64,000 nt of DNA from Opisthocomus hoazin (GCF_030867145.1 NC_134418.1:3468802-3532801), one strand, 5' to 3'; shown: positions 1 to 12,485, counted from the stretch's first letter. The notes: generated by a model not told the origin, from the sequence alone. Numbers and translations: made by a program.

Positions 1-1320
1 CAACTTGTCCAGGCAGTCCTCACCACATCAAAGGACACCCAGAAGCCACCATTGCAGCAGAACATCCCCAATAAGTCTCTGTGCTCCCACCAGCAATGAC
101 GCATCCTTTCCCAAGCAGCATGGAGGGGCGAGGTGGAAATGAACCAGGCAGCTTGAGCCCCTCTTATTTTAGATCAGAGCAAGGGAACTCAGAAGTTGCA
201 GTCTGAGTTTCTGCAGGAGCCCAGAGCCCGTCTCCCACCCTGACCAGGCTGTTCCTGTCCACGTCCCACTCGAGCCCCACCAGGACTTGCCCAGCGGGGA
301 GCCCAGAGCCTGGCTGTCAGACAGCTTCTTCCCAGGAGGGATATGAACCTGGGCAGATGCTCTGCCTTTAAAAGCAATGGGCGTGTCTGCACCAGATTTT
401 TTCTCTTTTTAACAAAGCAGTGACAATTGTTTCTTGCCAAGGGTCTGATGATGCTGATACCAGCCATGGTGACGATCTCTGGTAACACAGATCAGAGCAG
501 GATCTCTATACTCTTGTGCACACTCCTCTTTACACTCTTGAGCAGGATCTCTACAACTGCTTAGTTGCTGGATCCCAAATGACAAAGGGGTCCAGCCGTG
601 CTGAGCCAGGAATTTCTGTGCACGCACAGAGGCAGATCAGACAGCCCTGAGGCACAAGGAAATCAAGCTTGAGCGATCTGGTGAGGTTGAGTACCTGCTG
701 GGTGGAGGTAGAGGAAGGAGAGGGCTGGACCATATTTAAGACACAGACCTCTGCATTTCAGTCACAGGCTCCTTCCAATACCTTTTTTCCCTCAGAGTTT
801 GCTCATAATGACTCCCCTCTTTCACCTTCACACATGCACGGACTCACGCACCATCCTGTCCTATCGAACCATTAACCAAGCACCAAGTGACCAGCCACAG
901 CAGGATGGTCCTCCCAGTGCTCAATACAACCTTCAAGCTAACTTCAGTTCCCATGCACGCCCTCCAACCTCACCACTTCTTGCAGGGCTTTTCACTCTCA
1001 AGCCTTTCCAATCACATATGCAACATTTTTGGCCGCAGTACAGCTCCCTGTCTCATCTCCACCTTCCCTGGCCTTTCTGAGTGAGGTCGGAGCAGTCGCA
1101 CAGGACACAAAGCTAACAAAGCCAGTGGAGCTGTAGCCTGAAGACCTTGCTGGGGAGCAGGGAATGGTCCCACAGAGAGAGGTGATAGCAACGCTGCCGC
1201 CACCGAGCCATGGTACAAAGCCAGGGGCAGATGTGGTAGGTTCAAGCAGCCAAGGCAAGGAGGAAGAAGTTAGGAAAGCAGCTGGAAAAGTCTACGGGAC
1301 CCCTTCTTCAGGCATCAGTT
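1..1320. other. Intergenic, no gene recognised
   Basis: Only short open frames are present and none resembles a known protein. The segment ends at the first methionine of the V1R-like pseudogene. The one local structure is a partial direct duplication at 495-554, listed separately. No TATA box or CpG-rich promoter is obvious ahead of the receptor remnant. Confidence 0.5.
495..554. repeat. Short direct duplication, offset 45 bp
   Basis: The 15-mer GAGCAGGATCTCTAT/CA occurs at 495-509 and again at 540-554. The sequence just after copy one (TACTCTTG) is echoed just before copy two (ACACTCTTG). This looks like one local tandem duplication that has partly decayed. No function is implied. Confidence 0.6.
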
Positions 1321-2296
1321 ATGGTAGGCAACCCTATTTCCATCTTCATTTATCTCCTGGCATTTACCAGCATGATAGGCAACCTCACTGCACTCTTTGC
1401 CTTTATCAGTAATGCCATCCAGCACAAAGTCCTTCAGCCCTCAGACAGGATCACTGTCAGCACGGCCCTGGTGCACCTCCTACGCTGTTGCTGCAAAGAG
1501 GTCCCACCAGTCCTCTCCTTTCCCAGCACCAGTGTTTTTGGTGAGACGGGGTGCCACATCCTCCTCTACGCATATCACATGCTGAGGCTGATCAGCATCT
1601 GGTCAGTGAAGAATCTAAGTTTCCTCCATATGATAAAGATCCATAGACCTAATAATCACTGGTCCAAGTTCATCTACAGGCATCAGCGGCAGCATGTGAA
1701 CAGCATCCTTGCTGGCTGCTGGATCTTCAGCATCATCTTCCAATTGCCCTACCTTCAGTACAACACAGCAGTAGAGAGGATAAATAAAGAAACTTCTGTG
1801 CTTGGCTACCAGCGCTTGCTTAAGCTCTCCAGCGAGTTTCATCATGAGGTTCAACACCTACACATCCATCAGCCTGGATCTCATCTTCATCAAACTTGTG
1901 ATAGTCGTGAATGGATTCATCATTGACCTCCTCTAGAGGCAAAGGAGAAAGGCAAGGGCTGCCTCAAACACCGGGAGCACCTGGAAGAAGCACACGGCTC
2001 AGGTGACCAAGACCTTGCTTTCGGTGCTGTTGATTTACGTTGCCTGCTGGCTCTCCAATGACATCACCAGGATTGCTCTTGTTTTCATCTGGATTGCTCT
2101 TGTTTCAGGACTCCTTGAGCAAACCCTTGAGAACAGCATCCTCAGAGGTCTCTACAGAGTGTTGTCCTGCATCTATTGCTCCTCCAGTTCCTATGTCATT
2201 GTGTTTGGCTACAGGAAGGCCAGAGAATACCTCACTGAAGCCTGCTGGTGCCTGAGATGTGAGATGCCTACCATCGTCCAGAGCGTGGAGATGTAG
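1321..2296 (+). pseudogene. V1R/ORA-like vomeronasal type-1 receptor pseudogene
   Basis: This is a single-exon seven-transmembrane receptor remnant of about 325 codons, close to normal V1R length. Intact relatives are G-protein-coupled pheromone/odour receptors in the plasma membrane of sensory neurons. The first part reads in one frame from the ATG at 1321. It shows TM1 with a GN pair (LLAFTSMIGNLTALFAFI), a TM2 region beginning SDRITVSTALVHLL, a GETGC cysteine at the start of TM3, and SIW...LSFLHMIKI at the end of TM3. After about position 1790-1843 homology moves to the next frame (TM5: SLDLIFIKLVIVVNGFI), so there is a frameshift. At 1934-1936 a TAG interrupts this frame where V1Rs usually have an LLYRH-like sequence at the TM5/loop-3 border. 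TM6 (TAQVTKTLLSVLLIYVACW) and TM7 (LSCIYCSSSSYVIVFGYRK) follow in the same frame to the stop at 2294-2296. The two lesions argue for a pseudogene. A T2R bitter receptor was considered but the TM5, TM6 and TM7 motifs fit V1R/ORA better. The family assignment rests on motif recognition, not a search. Confidence 0.72.
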
Positions 2297-4855
2297 CCTC
2301 CCAAAATCCTTCATGGGTTCCTCGGCTTTCCAGACAGCAAAGCATGCCTGCTATGAGGGATTTCTTCAGGCATTTAAAATAAACCCCTGCCAGCCTTCTG
2401 GAAACCTCTCTTGGACCATGATTAAAATTCCGGGGGTTCTCATCAATCTTCTTGCGCCTTGTGGTAACATTGTGGGGCATCATCAACCAGATGAGGGAAC
2501 TAATCAGAAAATAGAGCCAGTGGACATCAAAGAATGGATTCACCCCGGAGACGTGTCACAGAAAATATCCCAGAGAAAGCTGATTTCAAAAAGCGCAGCA
2601 GCAGGTAAACATTCACCTGCAGCCAGAAGAAAGCAAATGGAAATACTCTCCTCACCACCAGTCCGCAACTGCCCGTAATAAACAAGAGATCAAGTACATA
2701 TAGTCCCTCAGGACTTGTTACTTTCGAAAATGGTAAGAGGGAAAGTAGACATTCTTCAGTATTGTCACTGGCAGGTGAGCGTTTCCATTTCCACAATAGC
2801 TCATTGAGAGAGAAAACGAGTAACAAAAAGCCCTCTGAAAGCCCAGACATTACACGAATATGGGCAGCCAGGAGCATTGTTAGATTCTAGGAAAAACTAC
2901 TGCAAGATTACTTTTTCAGAAATCATGATTTTATGAAGATAAAAATATGACCAGGCGAATGGTGCTACGCTTTAGAAGTTCATGGCTTCCAGCAACAAAC
3001 ATTTATTTCTCAACAAAACAGAAATCATGAAGTCACAATGCCAGGGTACATTTTCTTGTGTCAGATCATTCCAAGCAGCTGAAAAAATCAGGGGAAAAAT
3101 GTAACTCCAAATTCTTATGTATCTTTCCCTCCTAGCCACAAGGGCAGGGGTCTGGGAATGAAAGAATGAAAACTTCCTGGGTGCCTTTCTGTCATTAAAA
3201 AAGAATTGTTTCTACTATTATTTTGATTTGACTGATGTGATTCTGCATAATCAAATGCTAGCTGACACGTTGAACGTTGCTTCCCTTCTTGTCTAGTGCT
3301 GCCTAAAAGCCTCCTTCTGCTTGTGTGCCTTAAAACGGCAACACCTGCAACACAGCTACTGGGGTTTTGGGGGTCTCATCTTGCCTTGTCCACACACACC
3401 TGCCAAATATTTGTATACAGGCAACTTTTGCCATTTTGGGGTACACACCTCTGGGGTAACAACCTGTCTGCAACCCAGGGAAGATGTCAAAGGCCTGGGG
3501 CATTTTAACAGGTGCTCAGCAAGGGATGGGCTATGCAGAAGTCCTGCCCAGGAGCTACCTAGCCTCGTACACTGCTCTTTCCCTAACCATTTGGTTGCCA
3601 CTGGCAGATGAAATCCAGTGAACCTCTCTTATGAGGTTACTGGTTTTGCATCTCTCTCCAGGGAATCCAGTTTAGCTTCTTTTCATTTACACTCTACAAC
3701 CTAGAGCAAAGATCATTTCTGAGCACCTGCACCTCTGTTGGAGATAGATCCCTCCAGAAAGAGATCCCTGCAGAAGTGCTTTTCTGACTGCTTTGGAGAG
3801 ACAAATGTTGCCTGGGTTTCCCTGTCCTTTTTTCTTAGAGGCTTCAGGCTTTCATGATTCAATGCACACTGCACATGTAAAATACACAGAGGCAGCAAAA
3901 GACTCCTGGTAGCCCCTGGCAAAGGCCACATATCAGTCCCGACCTCTTCCCACCTACCCAGGGGATGCAAGCTGCCTTCTCCCAGCCGTCCCTGCAGCCC
4001 AGGGTGCTGGGTCAACCCCAACCACTCGCCCCTACGACCCACTGTGGGTCCACACCACCACCAGCAATTTACAGCCTTCTAGAGACTCTTAGAAATCTTC
4101 CTGATTTTTGAAAGTTGACCCTGCAAGGAAGGCAGACAGGGCAATATTTTAGGTGAAAGGGGGGAGAAAAGAATTGACACTTCCTCTGAAGCCTTCCGCG
4201 CAGCTTTTAAAATGATCCCTGGAAACCTGCCGTGTTGGCCACTGAAGAAAGCAAGGTACTAGATTTCTTGTGCCTTAAGTCTCATCCAGCCTGGCAGCCC
4301 TCGCAATCCCGCTTTCCCCCATTTATCCACAGATTAGGTACACCAGAGACAACTGCTCTGTTCCTTTTCCCACACTGCCCATCTACACTAGCCAGGAGCA
4401 CCACTTGTTGGAGAGAGAAGGCAATTCAGTCAAGACACCTAACACAGGCGATGAATGCAATACCAGCAAGGACTGGCAACTCTCGATCCTGCTGGAGCCC
4501 TACTAAGTGCTGTGATTTTAAGGATTTTTTAAATTTATTTTTAAATCAAGATACTCTGCCTCCTCCAGCTCTCCCCTAACTTCCTCCAGCAATGTAATCT
4601 ATTTGGATTAGCTCCAGGGAGATGAAAGTAGCCTTGCTGCTCTCAGGGTTATGTGTGATCCCACAGTTCAAGTAGAAAAGCAAAAATTCCATGTCACTGA
4701 TGCAGCTTGCTTAGCTCTTGGCCAGCCGTCAGCAAGAGGCTGCTGAAATGGAGAAGCATTATTTCAAAGCCAGATAAGGAGACTGTGCATGCTGCATTCA
4801 CACTGATCTCTTCTAGTACATGCAATTCCTGTTGTTTTATTTCATGGTTATTTGC
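2297..4855. other. Intergenic, no gene recognised
   Basis: The open frames are short and have no recognisable domains. I see no clear CR1 tail, tRNA or microsatellite here. The longest minus-strand frame (3713-4042) is low-complexity by chance and shows no family motifs. Confidence 0.45.
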
Positions 4856-5235
4856 AGAATTACATAAAAATTCAGGCTGGAAGGTACCTTGTCCAGCTGA
4901 GTGTTGAGTACCTCTAAGGAAAGCAATGGCCACACGTCTCTCGGCTTGTGGTCCAGCATTTCACCATTCTCACAGCGAAAACGTTGTTCCTTGAATCTCA
5001 TTGGAATTTCCCTTGCCGCAACTTGCACCCATTGCCTCTCGTGCTTTCATCGCACACCTCTGAGAGGGGTCAGGCTCTCCCTTCTCTATAATCTTAATTA
5101 CACAGCTGAAAAGGGCAATTAAATCTTACTCAGCCTTCCCTTCTCCAGGCTACACCAAGCCAGCTCCCTCAGCCTCTCCTCTTACATCATGTCCTCCAGC
5201 CTCCTGACCACATTCATTAGGACATGAAGTACCTG
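4856..5235 (-). mobile_element. CR1 LINE fragment, old copy
   Basis: Read on the minus strand this has a CR1-like 3' end (GGCTGGAAGGTACCTT on the plus strand). It also has the CR1 coding remnant whose plus-strand form is CTTCTCCAGGCT...CAGCTCCCTCAGCCTCTCCTC. It is strongly diverged and has no tail repeat, so it is an old, truncated copy. Its truncated 5' side abuts another CR1 of opposite orientation. Confidence 0.75.
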
Positions 5236-5553
5236 AAGGTCCTGTGAGAGAGCTGGAGAGGGGCTTGTGACAAGGGCAGGGAGTGATGGGACAAGGGGTG
5301 ATGGCTTTGAGCTGAGAGAGGGGAGATTCAGACTGGATATAAGGAAGAAATTCTTCCCCATGAGGGTGGTGAGGCCCTGGCCCAGGCTGCCCAGAGAAGC
5401 TGTGGCTGCCCCCTCCCTGGCAGGGCTCAAGACCAGGTTCGACGGGGCTGGGAGCAGCCTGGGCTGGTGGGAGGGGTCCCTGCTCATAGCAGGGGGTTGG
5501 AACTGGATGGTCTGTAGGGTCTCTTCCAACCCAAACCATTCTCTGATTCTATG
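5236..5553 (+). mobile_element. CR1 LINE 3' fragment
   Basis: This is a plus-oriented CR1 3' end. It encodes the C-terminal remnant [20 protein letters not shown] and ends in TCTTCCAACCCAAACCATTCTCTGATTCTATG (TTCCAACCC core followed by the ATTCTATG tail). It is heavily 5'-truncated and lies back to back with the minus-oriented fragment at 4856-5235. Confidence 0.9.
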
Positions 5554-7102
5554 ACATTCATATAGTGCTATGCGCAAGGCAAGACTTCCTCTGGCCAAGT
5601 CGTTCATATTCAAGACAGAAGGACAGACAGACACATGAAGAAGCGCGGGAAAGCCCTGCATCGCTAGGGTAGGGAGCAAGAGGACCTGGGCTTGTTCAGC
5701 CTCACTGAAGAAGTCTGAAAAAGAGATGAACTCAGGCAGATGAACAGTCCACTCTTGGGTTACACCAGGATTTTCTAACGCTGTTGCTCCACTGACACGT
5801 CTTTTGGTGATAAACAGATTACCAGAAGCCAGGATCGGTTCCGTGCCCCGTTCCACCACGTGCTCATGAGCACAGAGGGACAGGACAGGCGAAGGGATGC
5901 CGAGACTGGCAGGAAGAAGCCTGCAGAGGAAGGCAGGCTTTGCACCAGAGACAGCATCTGGGGGAACCGCAATTCAGCCTCCAGCCAGGACAAAGTAAAA
6001 ACGCTTTCTTCTGTGCTGCATCCAGCGGCAGAACTGCAAGCTCTGACTCAAACCCACTCATGCCAAAAGCAAGATGTTAAATGATGAGCGCGATTCCCAT
6101 TAAGCAGAGTTTGCAATCCAGCTAAACGCACTTGATTTAAGTAACTTGGCTGGAAACACGTTTTTTTTTGCAGGTAAAGCCTTACCTCAAGCAGCCATCG
6201 CATTACAGTCCCCATCGGTCCCCCGAGCGAGGTACCGCTGGGTTACAGCAGCTGCACCCCTGTTTGCTCTGCCTGCCCACGTGCAGCAAAGAAAACGAAC
6301 CGCGTTCCGACATCTCTGATTTTCTTGTCCCTTCGTGCTGATAGATACGCAGAGAGAGAAGCAGAGAGAGAATAGTTCGTCATTAATTTGTGCTGGAAAG
6401 CCCGATCACCCGCGCCTTGGTCACTCCTCGAGTGCTGTCAGCTGAGTCACGGACTGTGCAGGACATCTGTTCCAAATGGAGATGACTGCCCTGAGAACGA
6501 GATAGCCTTTTTAATTAAATGGGTTTTAATGGAAATAAGGGGAAGGGACAGGTGAAATTAGACCGGAGCTGCTGTGACAGACTTCTTAATTAATGACTTC
6601 TAACTTGGTTACAATTTACATTTTTAAAAGATACAGGAAGCTCATTAAGGCTCAAGAAAAACAGCTGGGCATGCCAGAGCAGAGAGGAGAGAGCTCTGCA
6701 GACGGAGCAGCACCATGTGGGAAAGATATCCAGAACAACAGCAACTACTGAACATTAACACCACTGCTATTTATATAAGGGTCATCCTTCCCAGGACTGA
6801 CTTTCTGTAGAAGGCCAGTATTTTTATCTCTGATTTTCAGCTACAAAATGCCAGGCACAGAGAAGTAACCCGCCCGGTGCCAGGACTAAGCTCAGATGAG
6901 ATACACAGAGTTAGTCAAGGATTATTTCCAGCAGAAAACACAGGCCTAAAAGAACAGGTCTTTTCTGGGAACGCGTCCATTCCCAAGAAATGTTGGTTAG
7001 GAGCCACCTGGTATAAGCCAAAAGAGATTAAGAAAAAAATGCAGATGAATTGTTGGAAAGACGTCCACACACAGCTGCAGTACAACCACATCACAGAGTT
7101 AC
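5554..7102. other. Intergenic; possible conserved non-coding element
   Basis: No gene is recognised. The subregion at about 6380-6660 stands out. It has a GCTGAGTCA site resembling an NF-E2/MAF element near 6440 and several TTAATTAA-type AT-rich homeodomain-like cores between 6510 and 6600. This could be a regulatory element. No conservation can be tested here. Confidence 0.35.
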
Positions 7103-8005
7103 AGAACCACAGCACGGGCTGGTTTTGAAGGGACCTTACAGAACATCCAGTCCCAACCCCCTGCCATGGGCAGAGACCCCTCCCACCAGCCCAGGCGGCT
7201 CCCAGCCCCGTCCAACCTGGCCTTGAACCCTGCCAGGGAGGGGGCAGCCACAGCTTCTCTGGGCAGCCTGGGCCAGGGCCTCACCACCCTCATGGGGAAG
7301 GATTTCTTCCTTAGATCTAACCTAAATCTCCCCTCTCTCAGCTCAAAGCCATCCCCCCTTGTCCTGTCACTCCCTGCCCTGTCCCAGCCCCTCTCCAGCT
7401 CTCTCGCAGCCCCTCCAGGCACTGGCAGCTGCTCCAAGGTCTCCCCTTGTCCTTCTCCTCCCCAGGCTGAGCAGCCCCAGCTCTCCCAGCCTCTCCTCCC
7501 AGCAGATGGGTTCCAGCCCTCACATCATTGCTGGGGCCTCCTCTGGCCCCGCTCCCACAGCTCCAGCTCTGTCCTGTGCTGAGGGCTCCAGAGCTGGACG
7601 CAGGACTCCCGGGAGGTCTCAGCAGAGCGGGGCAGAGGGGCAGAGCCCCCTCCCTCGCCCTGTGCCCACGCTGCTGGGGATGCAGCCCAGGGCACGGTTG
7701 GCCTTCTGGGCTGTGAGTGCGCGTTGCCGGGTCATGTTGAGCTTCTCATCAACCAGCACCCCCAAGTCCTTCTCCTCAGGGCTGCCCTCCATCCATTCTC
7801 TGCCCAGCCTGTACTTGTGCCTGGGATTGCGCCAACCCATGTGCAGGACTCTGACCTTGACCTTGCTGAACTTCCTGAGGTTCACAGGGCCCACCCCTCC
7901 AGCCTGTCCAGGTCCCTCTGGTCACTTCCCTCCAGCGTGTTCATTGCACCACTCAGCTTGGTGTCATCGGCAAACTTGCTGAGGGTGCACTCAATCCACA
8001 TGGCC
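7103..8005 (-). mobile_element. CR1 LINE fragment, about 0.9 kb
   Basis: On the minus strand this covers the C-terminal part of the CR1 reverse-transcriptase ORF and the 3' end. The plus strand begins AGAACCACAGCACGGGCTGG and continues GAAGGGACCTTACAGAACATCCAGTCC. A minus-strand frame at 7619-7894 keeps [19 protein letters not shown] and [18 protein letters not shown], typical of the region after the RT active site. Another at 7099-7437 keeps [20 protein letters not shown]. The frames are broken relative to one another, so the copy is dead. The 5' end is truncated near 8005. Confidence 0.92.
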
Positions 8006-9393
8006 CAAACTGGACGGTTAGGGCATTAACCGGGGACAGCCCCTGCCTGAAATCAGGGACATCCAACTCCACACACAGGGCACAGTTTCTCTGTTCACCA
8101 GAGCCTTTGAAAGGTTTGGGTTTTGCTTCAGTGCACACCAGGAAATCTTTGAGAATTGCTTCTCGCCCACGCTGCTCTTGCAGCTTTAGCCAGCGCCCTG
8201 TCTGCTGGGCTCCACTGCACGGGCCTGAGTCATTCCGAAAAGGTAAATCCCCACCTCTGTGGCCATGCGGGAGGAAAGCATCTGAATTTCAGTCTTAGGG
8301 ATTTCACTTCACCACTATCTTCTTTCTTTAATCCCCCATTAGCACAGCAGTCTCCATCTCCAAATATTTTTGAAGACCTGGTCAGGGAGATCCTGGGCTT
8401 TCTTTAAGGTTTATAATTTTACTGGCATTATTCGTTTCAATTCTTTCCCCAGTTTTTAAGGCGAAAGATGCATGTATCCAACCACCAAGTCTCACCCCCT
8501 GCATCACTCGGCCAGCAACACCTGTCCCAGAAGAAGCCGTGGCTGAACTAGACCAGACACTCAAATCTTCAGAGCAGAAGTCGACTTCCATGAAACACAA
8601 CACAGCAGGGCAAACCTCGTGATGGCTTCAACCCTAGAGCACCTGCTGATGTGTTGTGGACTCTAAAGCAGGAAAACAAAAAAAGTGAGAACCAAGTTTA
8701 CAGTATCCGATCTGCAAACGACATTACAGCTGACTGTGATCACCTGAACTCCGAAAGAAATGGAAAATAGGGGTAGACAACCATGAGATCCCACCTAGCG
8801 CGGTCTTTCTCATCTAACTCCCAACTAAGCTCTGTTAGCTTTCTCGCAAAGCTTCGCTCGCGTTCAGCAGTAACCTGGGAGCACAGAGGAGACGGAAACC
8901 CAGGGCTGCAGTCCTGCTCTGTAGGCAGAGCCCTGGCAAATTGTTCCCTTTGCATAAAAACTTCAGTAACCCGAGAACAAGAGACCAACGCAAGCAGGAC
9001 CTAATTTTCCACTGCCTCGTTTTCATCTTGTTTTCATGCATGTCTTAATTTTGTAGTTCTGTTTTCAAGAACTAAGACTCTATTTTGATAGAGTATGCCT
9101 GTTACTTTTATTTAAATTTCTCTGTTTGAGGTAAATTTAAAAGTTATCATCTCAAGCAACAATAAGCCATGCTTGCTTTAAGAGAAATAGCAATCTAAGT
9201 AGAGCAGTGAGGTCACAGCATCAGGGTCTCAGAAGATATCTCACAAGCTTCTTCAGAGGCTTCGGGGAAGTGCTGAGCTACCTCCTGGTGCACCCTGGTG
9301 CTGTGTGGAGTTGGAAAGTTACCAGTTCACTGCCCTGCAACTATAAAATACATCTGCAGCTCTTTAGCACACTGATTCAGACACCTCCGGGAG
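8006..9393. other. Intergenic, no gene recognised
   Basis: Only short frames without known motifs are present. There is an AT-rich stretch at about 9040-9190. Nothing else can be supported. Confidence 0.45.
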
Positions 9394-9635
9394 TCACAGA
9401 ATCACAGAATCACAGAATGTTCAGGGTTGGAAGGGACCTCTGTGGGTCGTCTAGTCCAACCCTCCTGCCGAAGCAGGGTCACCTACAGCAGGCTGCAGAG
9501 GACTTTGTCCAGGCGGGTCTTCAATATCTCCAGAGAAGGAGACTCTACAACCTCCCTGGGCAGCCTGGGCCAGGGCTCCATCACCCTCAGAGGGAAGAAG
9601 TTCTTCCTCATGTTCAGACGGAACGTCCTACGATC
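9394..9635 (-). mobile_element. CR1 LINE 3' fragment with tail repeats
   Basis: The plus strand begins with three CACAGAAT units, the reverse complement of an ATTCTGTG 3' tail. It continues with GTTGGAAGGGACCTCTGTGGGTC and CTCCAGAGAAGGAGACTC. The 5' truncation is near 9635. This is the same subfamily as the copies at 12486, 18985, 56199, 57320 and 58955. Confidence 0.93.
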
Positions 9636-12485
9636 CTGCAATCCACCGAGTGCTTCCTAGAAGGTGCTGAAAACCTTTTGAGCCCACTGGCACAAAGGAG
9701 TGGATCCAGAAACACTTCCGTTCATTTACACATTCATAGACGAGTATTTGGAAGGATACCAGGCATACACATCCAAGTGGGAGGGAGCAGGCAGGCAGCG
9801 CTTGCACTATTTCTCCCTGGAAATCTGTTCTGTAACACAAAGGTTACCTCCACGCTGTAAATTCAGGCATGCACAGGCACTGGAAAGTAATCATCCATAT
9901 GAGAAAATTGTTAGAAAGTTCTCTAGCATAAATCTGGGTGCCAATCTGCATTTTCCTAGGTAATTCCCAGGCACAGTGAACAGCTCCCAGCAGGCAGTTT
10001 GCATCCCACCACCCTCTTCTGGAAGGCAAGATGGTTTACAAGTGTAGAAGAGGGCATTTTGTGCCAGGACACATTTAGCTCCTGGATGCACTTAAGTTTA
10101 TTAGCACAGATGAAGCGGAATTGCCTCTAAGAGTCTCATTACCGGACATCAATACATGACGCCACCGTGCACCTACTGAATCAAACACTCTGGAACTGCC
10201 CTGCCAGCTGGATTAATTCTTGTTGCTGTTACAAAAAAGCGACGATCACTCACACAAGTGCATGTAGTTCCTACACACAGTGAGGCATTTGAGGGGGGAA
10301 TGTGCTACTTGACCTTTTGTCAAAATAAAGACTAATTTGAAAAGCCACGTTTTCCCCCAAACCTGCCTGCATCAGGATCAAGCGCTGACCTCGAGCAGGC
10401 TGAGGATATCGCACAGGTTTGCAAGTCCTGGATTACTACGATCCCACCATAGTGCAGTATTTGCAAGACTGAGTGGGACCAACGTGTGGTCCTTTAACTT
10501 AATTAACATCCACGGCTCGTCACAGCCTTCACGTACGTTTTCCTAGTGCCCTGGTAGGAAGTCAGCCTCAAAACCCTTCGAAATCTACACAGTCATTAAA
10601 GAAACTGGAGGGACTTTTCCAGCTCTAAACTAGGAAAAATATAAAAGGGCATCTGAGAAGTACAGCTCGAGGGATGTAAAACGTTTCTGAAGAAGACACC
10701 GGTGTCGTAACCAAACTGAACTGAGCATCCAATGTGCTGTCGTTCATCTGTAGAGTTTAAGCTCTGTTTTTACACGGCATAATGGTGACACCTACAGGAA
10801 AAAAACCTCTGCAGCCCAAAGAGTGGATGACATCACATCATTATTTCCTTATTAAAGGCTGTAAGGACCGTGGAAGCAAATAAAATACGTATCACTCGCA
10901 CGAGTAAGTGCTAGCCGCAGGGCAAGGACATCAGCTGGATGATGACAAACCAGGATCTGGGAGCCATCAGCTCCCTCCACATCAACTGCAGCCACTGCTA
11001 CCAAGCAAAGCACAAATTCAGCAAACTGAAAGAAAAAAAAACCAAAAAGTAAAATTACTGTAGTAATGCTTCTTTCCGAACGCATCTTTCGAGCTTTTCT
11101 TGGTGTGCGCTCGGGTGTGGCTGCAGGACACGGCTTCTCGGGCACCCAGAGTGCCTTGGTCTGAGTCCCAGTGAGACGATCGCTCAGCACTGGCAGGTTT
11201 GTGAGAACACCCCACCGCCTCCAGCTCCTTCAGCGAGGAACTCCGTGCAGGGCAGAGCACACGCCGCGATCTCATCGTTAGATTTTCTCAGCAGCGTTAC
11301 AGGACTCGGTACAGGACCACAGAAGAACATTCAAACGTTAGAGCACGTATTTCGTGGGAAGTTTAGTATGTTCTCTAGTCAGAATGGATTTTGAGAAAGT
11401 GAAATAGCCTACAGATCAAATAATGAAAAACTTTAGTTATCACTCTCATTAAAGAGTCACTGTTTTTTCAGATTTGCAGGCAAAGACATGGAAGAAAAAC
11501 CCAGACATTTGTCATTGTTTTTATTTTTACAAGCAATCCTGATCATTGCACATGATATAAAATAACCAGGCTGAAGCGTATCCTAAAGATAACCACCAGG
11601 AAAGCTTCAGTTCATAATTTATCTATTTGTGTATAGGTGCAACTGCTCTCATGCCTCAAAAGTAACCAGAGGACACGTCCTTTCTGACCACCCAGGGAGT
11701 ATCAGACTAACCTGGTAAGGCAGAAACAGACCACAGCCAACACAGTTTGAGCAGAGCATGAACAAACGGGCACTGTTGCTCATTTCCAAAATAAGATCTG
11801 AAAGATTATTATTAAAACAAAACTTTGTAATAAAATATCCTGCAGTTCAGTTCCTTTTTGAGAACTTCCCACTGTGTCGCTGGTTCTGCATTCTTAAGAC
11901 TTGGAACATGTCTTTGCAGAAGATGTTTTTTCTGTGGCAGACAGACCTGAGTATGTCTTGAGCTCATGACGGTTTGTGCACAGGCAGCTGTGCAGACCAC
12001 AGTGATAACTAATTAGCCAAAACAGTTCTTTTGATGATGGCTATATGTCCAATAGTCTCTAATTTCCATTTTCAATTTACCAAAACACTTCCCCCAAAAA
12101 ACCCCTCCCAAGAGCAAACAGTGCTTTAAAAGGCCAGGCTAAAGGGATCTCCGAAGCAAGAAGAGGGCTAGATCAGCCAGAACGCTACGACCACAAGGCA
12201 AGTCAAAACAAGTAAAAACTAAATCACTCTCCTCCTCATGCACAGAAGGACTGGGGTAGAGCCCAACAGTTTCAGATCTAAAGGTGGCAAAAATCCAAGG
12301 GGGGGGGGGGGGAAGTTGTTTTTTCTCCACCCCCAGCTGCAAGTTCTTGCAGCACCTTTTTGCATTGATACGTCTTCTGATCTGGCTAAAAACTAAATCT
12401 AGAAAAAATAAGAAAGAAAACAAATAAATTAGTTCCCTACTCCGGCCCATCGCGCAGTCCCTGGGGCATTGCTCCCAGCAAAAGG
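9636..12485. other. Intergenic, no gene recognised
   Basis: About 2.85 kb with no supported gene. Minus-strand frames of 112 and 85 codons at 10852-11275 overlap each other in different frames and show no domain signature, so I treat them as chance. A G14 homopolymer lies at 12299-12312. Confidence 0.45.
12299..12312. repeat. Poly-G tract (G14)
   Basis: Fourteen consecutive G residues. Such tracts in bird genomes are prone to slippage and sequencing or assembly length error, so the exact length is uncertain. Confidence 0.8.

Noticed and set aside
1321..2296. T2R bitter taste receptor as an alternative identity
   Set aside because: The LDLIF...LL(stop)R region of TM5, the TAQVTKTLL start of TM6 and the lack of the T2R TM7 HS-LI--N-KLK pattern fit V1R/ORA better.
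5182..5859. 225-codon minus-strand open frame
   Set aside because: It runs antisense through the plus-oriented CR1 at 5236-5553 and has no independent homology.
7166..7982. Long plus-strand proline/serine-rich frames (138 and 207 codons)
   Set aside because: They are antisense readings of the minus-oriented CR1 at 7103-8005; the true coding sense is on the other strand.
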